The notes: generated by a model not told the origin, from the letters alone. A stretch of DNA of 64,000 nucleotides from Parendozoicomonas sp. Alg238-R29 (GCF_947331445.1 NZ_CAMZOG010000006.1:34797-98796); one strand, 5' to 3'. Counted from the stretch's first letter, positions 26,701 to 35,755 are shown. Numbers and translations are program-made.

Positions 26701-27726
26701 GTCGGTGAGCTGGCATCTGAACAAAAGGTTTCTTTCACATTCAAAGGAAAATCTGTCCTCTCTGGTAACCGTATCCGTTACCAACGGATGTGGGCGGAGA
26801 CCAGTTATCAAATGCAGGCGCTCCGTGATAATGCAGAGTGTGCTCAGCATGAGTTTGATAACCTGCTGGATGACAAAGACCCTGGCCTCCATGTCTCAGT
26901 ATCCTGGGATATTAACAAGGATATTGCTGCTCCTTATATCGCCACAGGTGTTCGCCCGAAGGTGGCCGTCTTGAGGGAGCAAGGCGTTAACGGTCATGTG
27001 GAAATGGCCGCTGCCTTTGATCGTGCCGGCTTCGATGCCGTTGATGTTCACATGAGTGATCTGATCAGCGGCAACCGAAACCTTAAGGAATTTCGCGGGC
27101 TGGTCGCCTGTGGTGGCTTCTCATACGGCGATGTTCTTGGTGCCGGTGGTGGCTGGGCTAAGTCTGTGTTGTTCCACGAACGGGTTCGTGGTGATTTTGC
27201 CGGGTTCTTTGACCGTCGGGATACATTTACTCTTGGGGTGTGTAATGGTTGTCAGATGCTGTCTACTCTCCATGAGCTAATCCCGGGTGCAGAATGTTGG
27301 CCACGGTTTGTTCGTAATCGTTCCGAGCAATTCGAAGCCCGTGTGGCCATGGTAGAAGTGCAAAAGAGTTCTTCCATCTTCTTGCAAGGAATGGAAAGGG
27401 CGCGTTTGCCGATTGCTATTGCTCATGGGGAAGGTCAGGCTGAGTTCTCTGTAGATTCTGATCGTGCGGTATTAGCTGAAGCCGGGCAGGTGGCGTTGCG
27501 CTATGTGGACAACCACGGCAAGACTACCGAGCGTTATCCATTTAATCCGAATGGTTCGGCGGACGGTATTACTGGCTTAACCAGCAAGGATGGCCGGGTA
27601 ACTATTATGATGCCTCACCCTGAACGGGTGTTCCGTTCTGTGCAGAACTCTTGGCATCCTGATGCTTGGCAGGAAGATGCCCCCTGGATGCGTATGTTCC
27701 GTAATGCCAGAGTCTGGGTAGATTAA
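23797..27726 (+). CDS. purL: Phosphoribosylformylglycinamidine synthase
   Basis: A single-chain PurL of 1,309 residues, as usual in gammaproteobacteria (about 1,295). It opens with [11 protein letters not shown], contains [16 protein letters not shown] in the synthetase part, and ends with a glutaminase domain with the catalytic Cys in G-V-C-N-G-C-Q-M-L and P-H-P-E-R-V near the end. It makes FGAM from FGAR, ATP and glutamine in purine synthesis. The ATG at 23797 or the one at 23806 could be the start; no ribosome site clearly decides between them. Confidence 0.97.
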   Translation: MPLMEILRGSPALSLFRATRLLNTLKQQVPAISNVYAEFLHFSDLHDPKSSGKEWTSEHQRVLGQLLEYGPRRVRREPEGQLFLVTPRPGTISPWSSKATDIAKNCGLTAIHRLERGIAYTIDSTSPLTQNDVTKVEALLHDRMTEVVFSNPEEAAQLFLDAEPAPLTRISVLDEGRSALEEANQNLGLALAEDEIDYLLESFRKLERDPSDVELMMFAQANSEHCRHKIFNASWDIDGEAQEKSLFAMIRNTYQMNSEGVLSAYKDNASVIKGWKGGRFFPDAGSRSYGYTEEDIHILMKVETHNHPTAIAPWPGASTGSGGEIRDEGATGRGGKPKAGLTGFSVSNLKIPGFTQPWEHDYGKPDRIVSALDIMIEGPLGGAGFNNEFGRPALCGYFRTFEEEANGPAGREVRGYHKPIMIAGGLGNIREQHIEKGEYPAGSQLIVLGGPAMQIGLGGGAASSMTSSTGQEDLDFASVQRENPEMERRCQEVIDQCWQLGEKNPMLFIHDVGAGGLSNALPELISDGGRGGQFELRKILNDEPGMSPLALWCNESQERYVLAVAPENLSTFEAICERERCPYAVVGEATEEPHLLVNDEHFDNQPVDMSLDVLLGKPPRMHRSVERKNFEASGFDTSGLDLAEAAERVLKLPTVASKSFLITIGDRTITGQVVRDQMVGPWQVPVADCAVTTSGFNSTTGEAMSMGERTPVALLDAPASGRMAVGEALTNIASTRINKLSEVRLSANWMAAAGHPGEDERLYDTVKAVGMELCPELEITIPVGKDSMSMRTTWQDNGESKSVTAPLSLVISAFAPVSDVRQCVTPELRTDKGATDLLLIDLGRGKNRLGGSALAQVYREIGSDPADLDEPQDMKAFFQGIQQLLSEDKILAYHDRSDGGLFTTLMEMAFAGHTGIQVALDKLADSKEKLVSALFSEELGAVIQVRKQDKGAVKDCLASFGLSGCVHTVGELASEQKVSFTFKGKSVLSGNRIRYQRMWAETSYQMQALRDNAECAQHEFDNLLDDKDPGLHVSVSWDINKDIAAPYIATGVRPKVAVLREQGVNGHVEMAAAFDRAGFDAVDVHMSDLISGNRNLKEFRGLVACGGFSYGDVLGAGGGWAKSVLFHERVRGDFAGFFDRRDTFTLGVCNGCQMLSTLHELIPGAECWPRFVRNRSEQFEARVAMVEVQKSSSIFLQGMERARLPIAIAHGEGQAEFSVDSDRAVLAEAGQVALRYVDNHGKTTERYPFNPNGSADGITGLTSKDGRVTIMMPHPERVFRSVQNSWHPDAWQEDAPWMRMFRNARVWVD

Positions 27727-27747
27727 CCTTCCAGAAGCCACAAAAAA

Positions 27748-27773
27748 CCGAAGCCTCAGGCTTCGGTTTTTTG
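27748..27773 (+). terminator. Rho-independent terminator of purL
   Basis: ACCGAAGCCT and AGGCTTCGGT pair around a two-base loop, followed by six T residues. It lies 22 bases after the purL stop. Confidence 0.92.
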
Positions 27774-27785
27774 TGGGGTATGAAA

Positions 27786-27881
27786 TCAGACGCTGAATAA
27801 CAACATCCACACCGACAGGGCAAGGATGAACAGGGAGAAGGCGAGCAGTAAGGCTTCTCCTTTGCTTAAAGAATCATCCAT
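27786..27881 (-). CDS. Candidate 31-residue membrane protein
   Basis: The minus strand encodes a 31-residue frame from ATG at 27881. It starts M-D-D-S-L-S-K-G-E, continues with one hydrophobic helix (A-L-L-L-A-F-S-L-F-I-L-A-L-S-V-W-M-L-L-F) and ends at TGA. GGAAG lies about 9 bases before the start. Charged N-terminus plus one helix fits the class of small inner-membrane proteins. There is no homology argument, so this could be chance, but codon use and the ribosome site favour it. It faces the purL terminator. Confidence 0.4.
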   Translation of the reverse strand: MDDSLSKGEALLLAFSLFILALSVWMLLFSV

Positions 27882-28092
27882 GAGTACTTCTTCCAGATAA
27901 AGCTGACAAGTTGGTCAGGTGGGGATTTTACGCATATTTGTTGTTGAAACAATGCCGTTTTGTCTGCAAGTGTAGGGTTTTCAGGAAATTTTACCGTGAA
28001 GTTATGCCTGTTTGTCATCACGGAATTGAACCTACACTGAGAGAAGAGCGTCCAAGGTGGGACGTTGGTTTATTTCGATATGGAGGTTCTTT

Positions 28093-28566
28093 ATGAAGTT
28101 GTCCCGATTATTTTCTTTGATGGCTGCAGGAACCCTGACTCTTCTTCTCGGAGGGTGCCTGGCAGATCTGACTGGCAGTAATTATGACCGGGGAGAAGCC
28201 CGTACCGTACAGGCCGTTCAGTTTGGCGAAATTGTTGATATCGAAACCGTTAAGGTCGATGGTACTAAGTCTGGTGTAGGCGCTGTTGCTGGTGCTGCAA
28301 CAGGAGGTTTGGCTGGATCAACAATTGGCGGTGGTAAGGGTAAAAGCTTGGCAGCGATTGCTGGTGCTGTTGCTGGTGGTGTTTTTGGCAACTACGCCGA
28401 GCGTAAAGTGACGGAAGGTAATGGTTTGAATCTTACTGTTAAGTTGGATAACGGCAGCTTTATTTCAATTGTTCAGCAGGTGGAGCAGGGCAATAGCTTT
28501 CGGGTTGGAGATCGAGTGAAAGTCTACAGTCATGGACGCACCAGCCGAGTTGTTCGCAGCAATTAA
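28093..28566 (+). CDS. SlyB-like outer-membrane lipoprotein with glycine zipper
   Basis: A 157-residue protein. A signal peptide ends in a lipobox L-L-G-G-C, so Cys22 is expected to be lipidated. The middle has a glycine-zipper segment (G-V-G-A-V-A-G-A-A-T-G-G-L-A-G and A-G-A-V-A-G-G-V-F-G), as in SlyB/PcP proteins, followed by a small beta-rich domain. The ATG at 28093 is chosen because GGAGG lies 8 bases upstream. SlyB-type proteins support outer-membrane integrity in enterobacteria and are often under PhoP control; no PhoP site was looked for successfully here. Confidence 0.85.
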   Translation: MKLSRLFSLMAAGTLTLLLGGCLADLTGSNYDRGEARTVQAVQFGEIVDIETVKVDGTKSGVGAVAGAATGGLAGSTIGGGKGKSLAAIAGAVAGGVFGNYAERKVTEGNGLNLTVKLDNGSFISIVQQVEQGNSFRVGDRVKVYSHGRTSRVVRSN

Positions 28567-28819
28567 ATTTCAGGTGTCAGGATAGGTTCTATTGATCTAA
28601 GGTTGTCGAGCCCAGCATTCACGAGCGAGCACTGCTGGAATGCTTGTTGCCTTTCAAGGGGCTGTAACGACGCTGAAAAAACGTGATCTTACGTCAAAAG
28701 AACCTGGAAATCGGCTCTGGAACCTCCTTCCTCTCTTTTAATATCTTCTCTGTTCTTGCTGCTGCTATAAGACAGGCTTTAAACTGCCATTTCTGGTGAC
28801 TTAGAGGTTGGAGTAATTC

Positions 28820-29140
28820 GTGAACAGGGAAACTCAACTGGCGATTGGCATTGTTGCAGGGGTAATTATTCTTGCGGCAGGTGGTTTCTGGTTTATGTCA
28901 GATAAGAGTGAAGAACTTGCAGAGACTCCTCTCCCAGCATTTGAGGAGCCACCAGTGCCGGCCTATCAGGAATACAGTGACGATGATAAGAAGATTTTTG
29001 ATTCTGATGAGATGGCGGGGGATATGACCCGTATTATTGTTAAGGATTCTGCATTAGCTGATGATATTGATGTTGGTCAGGTTCTTACTGGTAAAGTTAT
29101 TATTGATGATCAGGTGGTACAGCAACCTGCTGACCAATAA
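28820..29140 (+). CDS. Short single-pass membrane protein
   Basis: A 106-residue protein from a GTG start with GGAG 8 bases upstream. One transmembrane helix (about residues 8-25, I-G-I-V-A-G-V-I-I-L-A-A-G-G-F-W-F-M) is followed by an acidic, Pro-rich periplasmic or cytoplasmic tail. No domain is recognised. The next gene (mercaptopyruvate sulfurtransferase) starts 20 bases after its stop, so the two may form a short operon. Confidence 0.6.
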   Translation: MNRETQLAIGIVAGVIILAAGGFWFMSDKSEELAETPLPAFEEPPVPAYQEYSDDDKKIFDSDEMAGDMTRIIVKDSALADDIDVGQVLTGKVIIDDQVVQQPADQ

Positions 29141-29160
29141 CTTTGCTCCTTGAGGTGAAT

Positions 29161-29994
29161 ATGTCTGTGTTGATTAATGCGGCAATGCTGGCTGAATGGA
29201 GCAACAAGCCGGAACTTGTTGTCTTTGATGTCCGCTACAGCCTTCAGGATTCAGAAGCAGGGCTGCGAATGTACGAGCAGGGGCATGTTCCCGGTGCGCA
29301 ATACGCTAGCATTTGTAAAGACCTCTCCGGAGAAATTATTCCCGGTAAAACCGGTCGGCACCCCCTGCCAGACAGTGAAACATTTGTTGGCCGCATGCAG
29401 CAATGGGGTCTGAATCAAAACAGTTGTGTAGTACTTTACGATGATGGCAGCCATTTTATGGTGCCTCGTATGTGGTGGATGCTCTCTGTCTGGTTTGGTC
29501 TTTCTGATATTTATATTCTTCATGGCGGTATTCGAGCCTGGGAGAATGCCGGCTATTCCCTGAGCACAGATATTCCAGCTGTTAGGGCGACGGATTTCTC
29601 TCCAGAAGCTAATAATGATGTTCTTGTTCAGATTGATGACATTCTTCCTTTTGTTGAAGAGGGCGGCGTATTAGCTGATGCTCGTGCCTTGGAACGTTTT
29701 GTCGGAGATGTAGAACCGCTGGATAGCATTGCCGGTCATATTCCCGGAGCTGTTTGCCAACCTTATTCCGAAACCGTAGGTAGTAACGGTTATTTCCTTG
29801 AGTCGGAGGCGCTCAAGGGGCTGTTTTCTGCGTGGCGGGGGCGGGATGTTGTTTGCTACTGTGGTTCAGGAGTCTCCGCCTGTCAGAATATTCTGGCAAT
29901 GACTTTAGCGGGAATGCCGCAGCCTCGTTTGTACGCTGGTTCATGGAGTGAGTGGATTGCTGATGCCTCACGACCGGTAGCAACCAAGTCATAA
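29161..29994 (+). CDS. sseA: 3-mercaptopyruvate/thiosulfate sulfurtransferase
   Basis: A 277-residue protein with two rhodanese domains. The first ends near residue 125 and is non-catalytic (R-M-W-W-M-L region). The second carries the active-site loop C-Y-C-G-S-G-V-S-A with the catalytic Cys; C-G-S-G-V is the loop type of 3-mercaptopyruvate sulfurtransferases rather than thiosulfate rhodaneses. The ATG at 29161 follows GAGGTGAAT, a better site than the upstream in-frame ATG. It transfers sulfane sulfur from mercaptopyruvate, probably in the cytoplasm. Possibly co-transcribed with the small membrane protein before it. Confidence 0.9.
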   Translation: MSVLINAAMLAEWSNKPELVVFDVRYSLQDSEAGLRMYEQGHVPGAQYASICKDLSGEIIPGKTGRHPLPDSETFVGRMQQWGLNQNSCVVLYDDGSHFMVPRMWWMLSVWFGLSDIYILHGGIRAWENAGYSLSTDIPAVRATDFSPEANNDVLVQIDDILPFVEEGGVLADARALERFVGDVEPLDSIAGHIPGAVCQPYSETVGSNGYFLESEALKGLFSAWRGRDVVCYCGSGVSACQNILAMTLAGMPQPRLYAGSWSEWIADASRPVATKS

Positions 29995-30065
29995 CGGTCA
30001 ATGGCTGTTGCCAGATAACTCATAATAATAACAATAAAAACAGGCCATCATGGCAGAGGCCCCCT

Positions 30066-31103
30066 GTGGTAATCATCTCCAAGTTCATACAGCTCTATAA
30101 GGCTGCTTTTGTGTTCTCGGCGCTACTGGTTCTGGCTGGTTGCGCAAATCAGACTGTTCCCGAGCATATCGGTCGTACACCAGCCATGCTTTGGCAAACC
30201 CATATTCAGGATGGGTTGTCTGGCCCAGTGCAGGAAACCATGACTACGGGAACAATGACTATTGCCAGCCTGGATGGTGACCGTTCTCTTCTTCCTTCCG
30301 AAGTTCACCGCTACAGTCCTGAAGGTATTCGTACACTTTTCTCTCAAAAGGGCTCACAGGGTGAACAGATTAAGAAGACTGTCTTAAAGGGTTCTGTTCC
30401 AATCAGAAAAGCTGAGTGGAAAAATGGTACGCAAATGCTCAAACAGTCCTTTCGTTATAGCCCCGATGGCGATCTGACAGCCATTGAACCACCTGTGGTA
30501 GAAGATGCCAGCGGCGCCTGGATTGGCCCCGGAAGCCTTAGCTACGCCACAGGTACGGCACTGGATGGCAGGCAGGCTGACTTTTTTTATGGTGGTGATT
30601 TTCGGATGATTCCTGGCAGTCGGCGCCAGGCTGGCAGCCCCTGTTGGTCGGTAGGGTATCTGGACAATAAAGTATTGTTGAAAGCATGCGACGATTCTCG
30701 TATGCGGGTGCAGATATTTGATACAGCGAATCGACTGATTGAACAGCGTGAAATTGAAGGTGTACCGAAAACTTTATCAGATAAAACCCTGCTTGAGAGC
30801 GAACTTGTCTGGGGGGAGTGGTGGCAGAGAAATACAAACGGGAGGGTAAGCGTCTACACCCGAAAAGAGGGCGAGGAGTCAATCAGTACAGTTTATAGTT
30901 ATCAGAATGGGGAACTATTAAAAGAGCGGAAAGAGAAATCTGTTAATGGTCGTATAGAAGAAGTTACCGAAAAACAATTTTCCGATTATCAGTTGGATGA
31001 TCATGGCAATTGGACTGAGCGAAAGGTGAAAGTTCTGAGTGGCAAGACTTCCCTATCTCTTAAGCGTCAGGAAGAGTGGAAACGACGTTTAAGCTATTAC
31101 TGA
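30066..31103 (+). CDS. Lipoprotein of unknown function
   Basis: A 345-residue protein from a GTG start. The N-terminal signal ends in a lipobox L-V-L-A-G-C, so Cys26 should be lipidated. The mature part is rich in beta-strand and contains repeated short segments of the type Y-S-P-E-G / Y-S-P-D-G-D / Y-Q-N-G-E and D-D-H-G-N-W-T, resembling MORN/YD-like beta hairpins of cell-surface proteins. No enzyme motif is visible. It follows sseA by 71 bases on the same strand. Confidence 0.6.
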   Translation: MVIISKFIQLYKAAFVFSALLVLAGCANQTVPEHIGRTPAMLWQTHIQDGLSGPVQETMTTGTMTIASLDGDRSLLPSEVHRYSPEGIRTLFSQKGSQGEQIKKTVLKGSVPIRKAEWKNGTQMLKQSFRYSPDGDLTAIEPPVVEDASGAWIGPGSLSYATGTALDGRQADFFYGGDFRMIPGSRRQAGSPCWSVGYLDNKVLLKACDDSRMRVQIFDTANRLIEQREIEGVPKTLSDKTLLESELVWGEWWQRNTNGRVSVYTRKEGEESISTVYSYQNGELLKERKEKSVNGRIEEVTEKQFSDYQLDDHGNWTERKVKVLSGKTSLSLKRQEEWKRRLSYY

Positions 31104-31226
31104 CAGGCAATATTGCCGGTTCACCCTATAGCGATAATATCGTATAAGTGTGCTGATCCTACTATCGCTATTAATAGCTGTTTCCAGTAAAGTTCCGATT
31201 TTGCTGCTTTTTCGAGATTTCCTGCT

Positions 31227-31715
31227 ATGCACGATTTGCTGATACCGGATGTTGCCTTGCTTGAGACATGGTTGACGGAAACCGGCTATGAATCTTATAT
31301 CTGCGATCAGTGCAGCGGCCTGCATGTTTCCGCATTGCAGAGCATGGATGGAATACTCGACAGTCGTCTGTTTATTGAGCCGTGGGGCATTATGTTTACC
31401 ACAGAACTGGATATTCGTAATGCGGCGGTGCTGGCTGTATCTGCTGATCTTATGCGGCTAAATATGTCTTACCCCGCTCTTAAGCTGTTCCTCAATACGC
31501 CTGATGATGCTTCGCCCATGCTGGTGGCCTCGGCATCCATCCTCACTACTCAGGGAATGACTGTTCCTCAGTTTAACGAGTACTTCGCTGTCACCCTGGA
31601 AACTGTGCGCCAACTGCTGCAGGATTGTCAGCAGTCGCAATATCTGTTCCAGGGAGAGGATGAGCGGATGATGTTTCCTGAGCCTGAAGACGGTGTGAAG
31701 CCATCACTGCATTGA
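31227..31715 (+). CDS. YbjN-domain protein
   Basis: A 162-residue acidic protein with a YbjN-like domain: the start (L-E-T-W-L-T-E-T-G-Y-E) and the N-x-x-x-x-x-L-K-L-F-L-N pattern fit the family, whose fold resembles type III secretion chaperones. It has no signal peptide. YbjN proteins affect motility and stress responses in enterobacteria; nothing here shows which role applies. It ends convergently with the ACT-domain gene and overlaps it by 12 bases. Confidence 0.65.
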   Translation: MHDLLIPDVALLETWLTETGYESYICDQCSGLHVSALQSMDGILDSRLFIEPWGIMFTTELDIRNAAVLAVSADLMRLNMSYPALKLFLNTPDDASPMLVASASILTTQGMTVPQFNEYFAVTLETVRQLLQDCQQSQYLFQGEDERMMFPEPEDGVKPSLH

Positions 31716-31967
31716 TGGCCTGCGCTCAGGGCTTTTCCGGCAAGGTGTCAGTGAGCGAATATCGCTCTCCTGCAACAGAGAAATAATCAGGGTGTTCTGG
31801 CTGTCTCCACCAGAAACATGCAGATCAATGTTGTACTGGTTGCGCTTTGTGCACAGGGACGCAGTAAAGTTATCGACGTCAAACCCGCCGCTGCGACTGT
31901 TGTTCAGAACCCGTTCAAGACATCCGGGAGTATTGGAAGCGATCAGCTTAAGCCGGTACTGGTTCAT
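31704..31967 (-). CDS. IlvM-like small ACT-domain protein
   Basis: An 87-residue protein that matches the ACT domain of the acetolactate synthase II small subunit IlvM: R-L-K-L-I-A, then T-P-G-C-L-E-R-V-L-N, G-G-F-D-V-D, and N-I-D-L-H-V. The ATG at 31967 is chosen because AGGAGA lies 8 bases upstream; nine codons earlier there is another possible start. No large ALS subunit gene is adjacent. It is preceded by a leader peptide and terminator that look like branched-chain amino-acid attenuation. The role as an ALS regulatory subunit is inferred. Confidence 0.75.
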   Translation of the reverse strand: MNQYRLKLIASNTPGCLERVLNNSRSGGFDVDNFTASLCTKRNQYNIDLHVSGGDSQNTLIISLLQESDIRSLTPCRKSPERRPSMQ

Positions 31968-32017
31968 TGGTACATCTCCTGCCTGAAATTCCATTAAGTC
32001 GTTGTTAAACCGTATAT

Positions 32018-32055
32018 AAAAAAGCCCCCGGACCTTTCGGTGCGGGGGCTTTTTT
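32018..32055 (-). terminator. Attenuator terminator hairpin before the IlvM-like gene
   Basis: On the minus strand AAAAAAGCCCCCG and CGGGGGCTTTTTT pair around CACCGAAAGGTC and are followed by U residues. It lies between the leader peptide stop and the ACT-gene start, so leader transcripts meet it first. On the plus strand it is also a strong terminator for readthrough from the YbjN gene. Confidence 0.9.
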
Positions 32056-32069
32056 GGTTTCTGTTTTCT

Positions 32070-32120
32070 TTAGACTGCAACCAACCCCCGGCGAATGATC
32101 ATAATAATCATACCGGACAT
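32070..32120 (-). CDS. Ile/Val/Leu-rich leader peptide
   Basis: Sixteen codons on the minus strand read MSGMIIMIIRRGLVAV and stop. Four are Ile, two Val and one Leu. AAAAAAGGT lies a few bases upstream of the ATG. The codons CGC CGG GGG TTG contain CCGGGGG, which can pair with the CCCCCG of the terminator's 5' arm. A ribosome stalled on the Ile codons would leave this stretch free and prevent the terminator; a ribosome reaching the stop would cover it. This is the ilvGMEDA/ivbL logic, here upstream of a lone IlvM-like gene. Confidence 0.75.
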   Translation of the reverse strand: MSGMIIMIIRRGLVAV

Positions 32121-32201
32121 ACCTTTTTTACCGTTTAGGCTAGAGGTGTGGGTGGAAAGGGTCATTGCTTTAGAAACCTGCAATATGTTCGATTTCAGTG
32201 A

Positions 32202-32230
32202 ATAGTATGCCGCAATCAGGGATTTCACAA
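32202..32230 (-). promoter_or_regulatory. Promoter of the attenuated ACT-domain gene
   Basis: On the minus strand a -35 TTGTGA (32225-32230) and a -10 TACTAT (32202-32207) are spaced by 17 bases. Transcription would start near 32195 and give a leader of about 75 bases before the leader peptide. Confidence 0.5.
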
Positions 32231-32409
32231 GAGTAATAGGTATTTTGTTAGGTATTTTAACTGAACTTGTTAGTTATAAACCCATGCTGCCTTTACTGAT
32301 TGTTATCAAATGGTAAGGTAACGTCACGTCACTACACTTCTCTACAGTAGTTAAGAAACTGCAGTTGTTGACTGTGGCAGAATTTTTATATTTGCGGGAG
32401 TATTTGCCA

Positions 32410-33771
32410 ATGTCCCTGTGGACACCTGATAGCTGGAAAAAACATACAGCTCTGCAGATGCCTGAGTACCCTGATGCGGCAAAGTTGCAGCAAGTGGAAG
32501 AACGTTTAAGTCAGCAGCCACCGCTAGTGTTTGCCGGTGAGGTTCGGGCGCTGACTGACCACTTGGCCAGTGTTTCTGAAGGAAAATCTTTTTTGCTCCA
32601 GGGTGGAGACTGTGCTGAGAGCTTTGCCGAGTTTAGTGCGGTAAATATTCGAGACACCTTTAAAGTTCTTATGCAGATGGCGGTAGTGCTCACTTTCGGA
32701 GCCGGCTGCCCAATCGTGAAAGTGGGTCGTCTGGCGGGACAGTTTGCCAAGCCCCGTTCAAAGCCCACCGAAACCCGTGATGGCGTTGAATTGCCCACTT
32801 ATCGCGGTGACATCGTTAACAGTAATGAATTTACCGAATCTGCCCGTATCCCCGACCCTGAACGCATGATGGCGGTTTATCATCAGGCGGCGTCTACCCT
32901 GAACCTTCTCAGAGCGTTTGCCCAAGGGGGGCTGGCTTCACTTGAGCAGGTTCATGCCTGGAATCTGGATTTCATCAATGCCACCCCAGAAGCTGTGCAC
33001 TACCAGCAAATGGCTGAGCGTATTGATGAAACCCTGGCCTTTATGCGTGCCTGTGGTATTACCGGAGAAAACAGCGCCGCTATTCGGGAAACCAGTTTCT
33101 ACACCTCCCATGAAGCTTTGCTTCTACCTTATGAACAGGCCTTGACCCGTAAAGACAGCTTGACGGGAAATTGGTACGACTGCTCAGCCCATATGCTTTG
33201 GATTGGTGATCGTACTCGTCAGCCGGAGGGTGCCCACGTGGAGTTTATGCGTGGCATTAACAACCCTGTTGGCATTAAGGCTGGCCCAAGCCTGCCTCCT
33301 GATGAGCTTATTCGCTTGCTTGACCTGATTAATCCGGAAAACAAAGCCGGTCGCACCACTGTCATTGTGCGTATGGGGGCGGATCAGGTTGAAAATGGCC
33401 TGCCAGCCCTGATTCGGGCTGTTGAGAAAGAAGGGCGCAAGGTGGTGTGGAGCTGTGATCCCATGCACGGGAATACTATTACTGCCGGTGACTACAAGAC
33501 CCGTGATGTAAGTTCTGTCCTAAAAGAAGTACGCCAATTCTTCTCCGTGCATCGTGCAGAAGGAACATACGCAGGTGGTGTTCACTTTGAGATGACTGGC
33601 CAGAACGTGACCGAATGCATTGGTGGCGCCCATCGGGTGACAGAAGAGACTCTGAAGGATCGTTATCGTACCCATTGTGACCCTCGGATGAATGCTAACC
33701 AGTCTCTGGAAATGGCGTTCCTGATTGCAGACACCCTGAAAGAGTGCCGTAAAGACTTGCGGGGTGAGTGA
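32410..33771 (+). CDS. Class II DAHP synthase
   Basis: 3-Deoxy-7-phosphoheptulonate synthase of the class II (plant/AroA-II) type, 453 residues, the first step of aromatic amino-acid synthesis. Diagnostic stretches are [12 protein letters not shown], the metal-site [33 protein letters not shown] and [14 protein letters not shown]. The ATG at 32410 has GGGAG 9 bases upstream and gives the usual N-terminus (W-T-P-D-S-W). It starts ~180 bases from the divergent ACT-gene promoter. Confidence 0.95.
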   Translation: MSLWTPDSWKKHTALQMPEYPDAAKLQQVEERLSQQPPLVFAGEVRALTDHLASVSEGKSFLLQGGDCAESFAEFSAVNIRDTFKVLMQMAVVLTFGAGCPIVKVGRLAGQFAKPRSKPTETRDGVELPTYRGDIVNSNEFTESARIPDPERMMAVYHQAASTLNLLRAFAQGGLASLEQVHAWNLDFINATPEAVHYQQMAERIDETLAFMRACGITGENSAAIRETSFYTSHEALLLPYEQALTRKDSLTGNWYDCSAHMLWIGDRTRQPEGAHVEFMRGINNPVGIKAGPSLPPDELIRLLDLINPENKAGRTTVIVRMGADQVENGLPALIRAVEKEGRKVVWSCDPMHGNTITAGDYKTRDVSSVLKEVRQFFSVHRAEGTYAGGVHFEMTGQNVTECIGGAHRVTEETLKDRYRTHCDPRMNANQSLEMAFLIADTLKECRKDLRGE

Positions 33772-33870
33772 TGCCGGGTTAGGTTGCCTGTGACGTTGTC
33801 CGGGCAACCTGTACCAGAGAACGGCTGGGTTCGGTCTTCTTTTTCCTCTGCAAATTTGGTAGTTGCTACC

Positions 33871-33899
33871 TTGAAAAACACAGAACTGATTTGTAATAT
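33871..33899 (+). promoter_or_regulatory. Promoter of the tRNA-Pro gene
   Basis: -35 TTGAAA (33871-33876) and -10 TAATAT (33894-33899) are spaced by exactly 17 bases. The tRNA begins 13 bases after the -10. Confidence 0.75.
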
Positions 33900-33911
33900 C
33901 CACACCAGTGT

Positions 33912-33988
33912 CGGCGAGTAGCGCAGTCTGGTAGCGCACATCATTCGGGTTGATGGGGTCGGAGGTTCAAATCCTCTTTCGCCGACCA
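33912..33988 (+). tRNA. tRNA-Pro (anticodon CGG)
   Basis: A 77-base cloverleaf. The acceptor CGGCGAG pairs with TTCGCCG (one G-U), the D arm is GCGC...GCGC, and the anticodon stem CATCA/TGATG encloses TTCGGGT with anticodon CGG. The T arm GGAGGTTCAAATCCTCT follows, and the CCA end is encoded. It reads CCG codons. It stands alone, with no integrated element next to it here. Confidence 0.96.
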
Positions 33989-34023
33989 GATTGAAACCGC
34001 GATTATCTTTTTCTTTTACAGAG

Positions 34024-34896
34024 TCAAGACATCGCTGCTTTTCTGCAGTTTACCCAGCCGCATTTCTTTTTGAATTCGCCTTCTTTCTTCTGTATTAGTT
34101 TCTTAGCCCTGATACTTGCTTTGTTAAATTCCTCTTTGGTTAAGAGGGTTATACTAAAAAATAGTGTTTCGCTTTTTCTCATTTCTTTTATCTGATTCGA
34201 CAGGCGTTGTTGAAATATCTTGTGCCTTTTAAAAGCTTCCTTTGAATTTTTGCATATGAGGCAGTCTGTTTCTATTGCTAAAACAGCTGCTGTTGGCAAC
34301 GATAGACCGCTTTGGAGAGCTATGTTGATTAACACATCAGTTGCCAGCACCTTTGGTGCGTAGATATAAGTTTCCGCAGGTGGTGATTTTTTATGTGGAG
34401 TGCGATATAGGTGGTGTGTATAGAGGTGATCAGGCTCCGGATAATCAATATCAATCATAAGGACCGAGTCCTGAAAGCGCCGTGCTGCATCTATAGCAAC
34501 CTTCTTTGAATGGGTATAAACAATTTCCGATTCGTTATTGCCTGGAAAAAAAGCTTTCAAGTTTTCTGGTGTTGTATTGACAAATGTTGGCCAGACATAC
34601 AGCTGGTTATTATGCTCATGCCAGACAACAGCAACATCCACCGAGGAGCCGTCTAAAAGGGGAAATCTCATAACCGGGGAGGCGTTTGTACCTTTAAGGT
34701 TTTCAATATCGACACCGTATAGAAAACTGCGAGACTCAGGGTCTGGATAAACACCGGCTTTCATAAGGTATCTGAGGGGGAGTTCTTTTGGTGTTTTGGT
34801 CTGGTCTGGGTCGTCGGCGGAAAGCGAGCCGCTTAACAAGCCGAGAGCGAAACCTGCAAGACTTAATGCAAGGCAATATCTGGCGTTGAACTTCAT
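34024..34896 (-). CDS. Exported protein of unknown function
   Basis: A 290-residue protein with a Sec signal peptide (basic M-K-F-N-A-R, hydrophobic A-L-S-L-A-G-F-A-L-G-L-L, cleavage near L-S-A/D-D). The mature part contains four Cys (two near C-L-I-C, two near the end in C-G-W-V-N-C) that could form disulfides. It has no recognised domain. The pair C-L-I-C is C-x-x-C spaced but lacks a thioredoxin context. It is separated from neighbours on both sides. Confidence 0.6.
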   Translation of the reverse strand: MKFNARYCLALSLAGFALGLLSGSLSADDPDQTKTPKELPLRYLMKAGVYPDPESRSFLYGVDIENLKGTNASPVMRFPLLDGSSVDVAVVWHEHNNQLYVWPTFVNTTPENLKAFFPGNNESEIVYTHSKKVAIDAARRFQDSVLMIDIDYPEPDHLYTHHLYRTPHKKSPPAETYIYAPKVLATDVLINIALQSGLSLPTAAVLAIETDCLICKNSKEAFKRHKIFQQRLSNQIKEMRKSETLFFSITLLTKEEFNKASIRAKKLIQKKEGEFKKKCGWVNCRKAAMS

Positions 34897-35153
34897 AGCC
34901 CCAATCTCCAGAACGAATCTATAAAAGAGGAGTCTTATAGTCCATATTAAAGGGACTCAAGGATAGCCGTTACAAAAATCTACTTAAGCTATGTCAACAG
35001 AAATAATCTGGAGGTTACTGGTTGAGTGGAGTCGAAAAATGCCAAATGTTCACTTTTAATTCTTCAGATCAGCTATTCATTTAGGTAACAATGCGGGATA
35101 GAACTCTTGGAAGATAGTCTCTTATCGCTGAACAGAACAGGTAATGGCTCGGA

Positions 35154-35654
35154 ATGACAAATCCAGTTAATGGGGAAGAGCGAGTTATTCTGCTGGTGGA
35201 TGTACAGAATATTTATTACACCACCCGTCAGATTCACCGCTGTAATTTTGATTTTAATGCCTTCTGGGCCAAAGCTACTGCCGGTCGCAAAGTGGTGAAA
35301 GCGATTGCGTATGCCATCGATCGTGGTGATGAAAAGCAGCGCCAGTTTCAGAATATTCTCCGAGCCATCGGTTTTGAGGTGAAGCTGAAACCGTATATTC
35401 AGCGTTCCGATGGCTCCGCAAAAGGTGATTGGGATGTGGGTATCACGATTGATGCTATGGAGTATGCCGACAAGGTAGATACTGTGGTACTGGCTTCCGG
35501 CGATGGGGATTTTGATCTTCTGGCTGCCCGTTTGCGGGAAAAGTTTTGGGTGCATGTTGATGTGTATGGGGTCAGAGAGCTTACTGCCACGTCTTTAATG
35601 TGTGCCGCTACGCGGTTTATTCCTATAGAAGGCGATCTTCTGCTCAACCGGTAA
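35154..35654 (+). CDS. NYN/LabA-type nuclease domain protein
   Basis: A 166-residue protein with a NYN (PIN-like) domain. The acidic metal-site residues are visible in L-V-D-V-Q-N-I-Y-Y, K-G-D-W-D-V-G-I-T-I-D-A, and L-A-S-G-D-G-D-F-D-L-L. Such domains are predicted RNA nucleases; LabA is one member, named from cyanobacterial circadian regulation. No partner gene is adjacent, so its RNA target is unknown. Confidence 0.85.
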   Translation: MTNPVNGEERVILLVDVQNIYYTTRQIHRCNFDFNAFWAKATAGRKVVKAIAYAIDRGDEKQRQFQNILRAIGFEVKLKPYIQRSDGSAKGDWDVGITIDAMEYADKVDTVVLASGDGDFDLLAARLREKFWVHVDVYGVRELTATSLMCAATRFIPIEGDLLLNR

Positions 35655-35671
35655 TAGCTGGATTGTAGTGG

Positions 35672-35694
35672 AGTCCAGTCCAGTCCAGTCCAGT
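35672..35694. repeat. AGTCC tandem repeat
   Basis: AGTCC occurs four times in tandem and is followed by a partial copy. It lies between the NYN gene and the next gene's ribosome site, in untranslated sequence. Copy-number change here would not alter a protein but could shift spacing. Confidence 0.7.
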
Positions 35695-35755
35695 GGTTGG
35701 GATTCTGTTCAACTTCTATAGTGGGGGCTTGCAATTCACCCTTGAGGTGGTCGTT

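Noticed and set aside
28567..28819. Possible small RNA or gene between the SlyB-like and membrane-protein genes
   Set aside because: Only a weak CCAGCA/TGCTGG pairing and no frame with a ribosome site; not enough to call.
32284..32316. Plus-strand 10-codon frame M-L-P-L-L-I-V-I-K-W upstream of the DAHP synthase
   Set aside because: It looks like a leader peptide, but no ribosome site precedes it and no terminator hairpin with a U tract follows before the gene, so attenuation is not supported.
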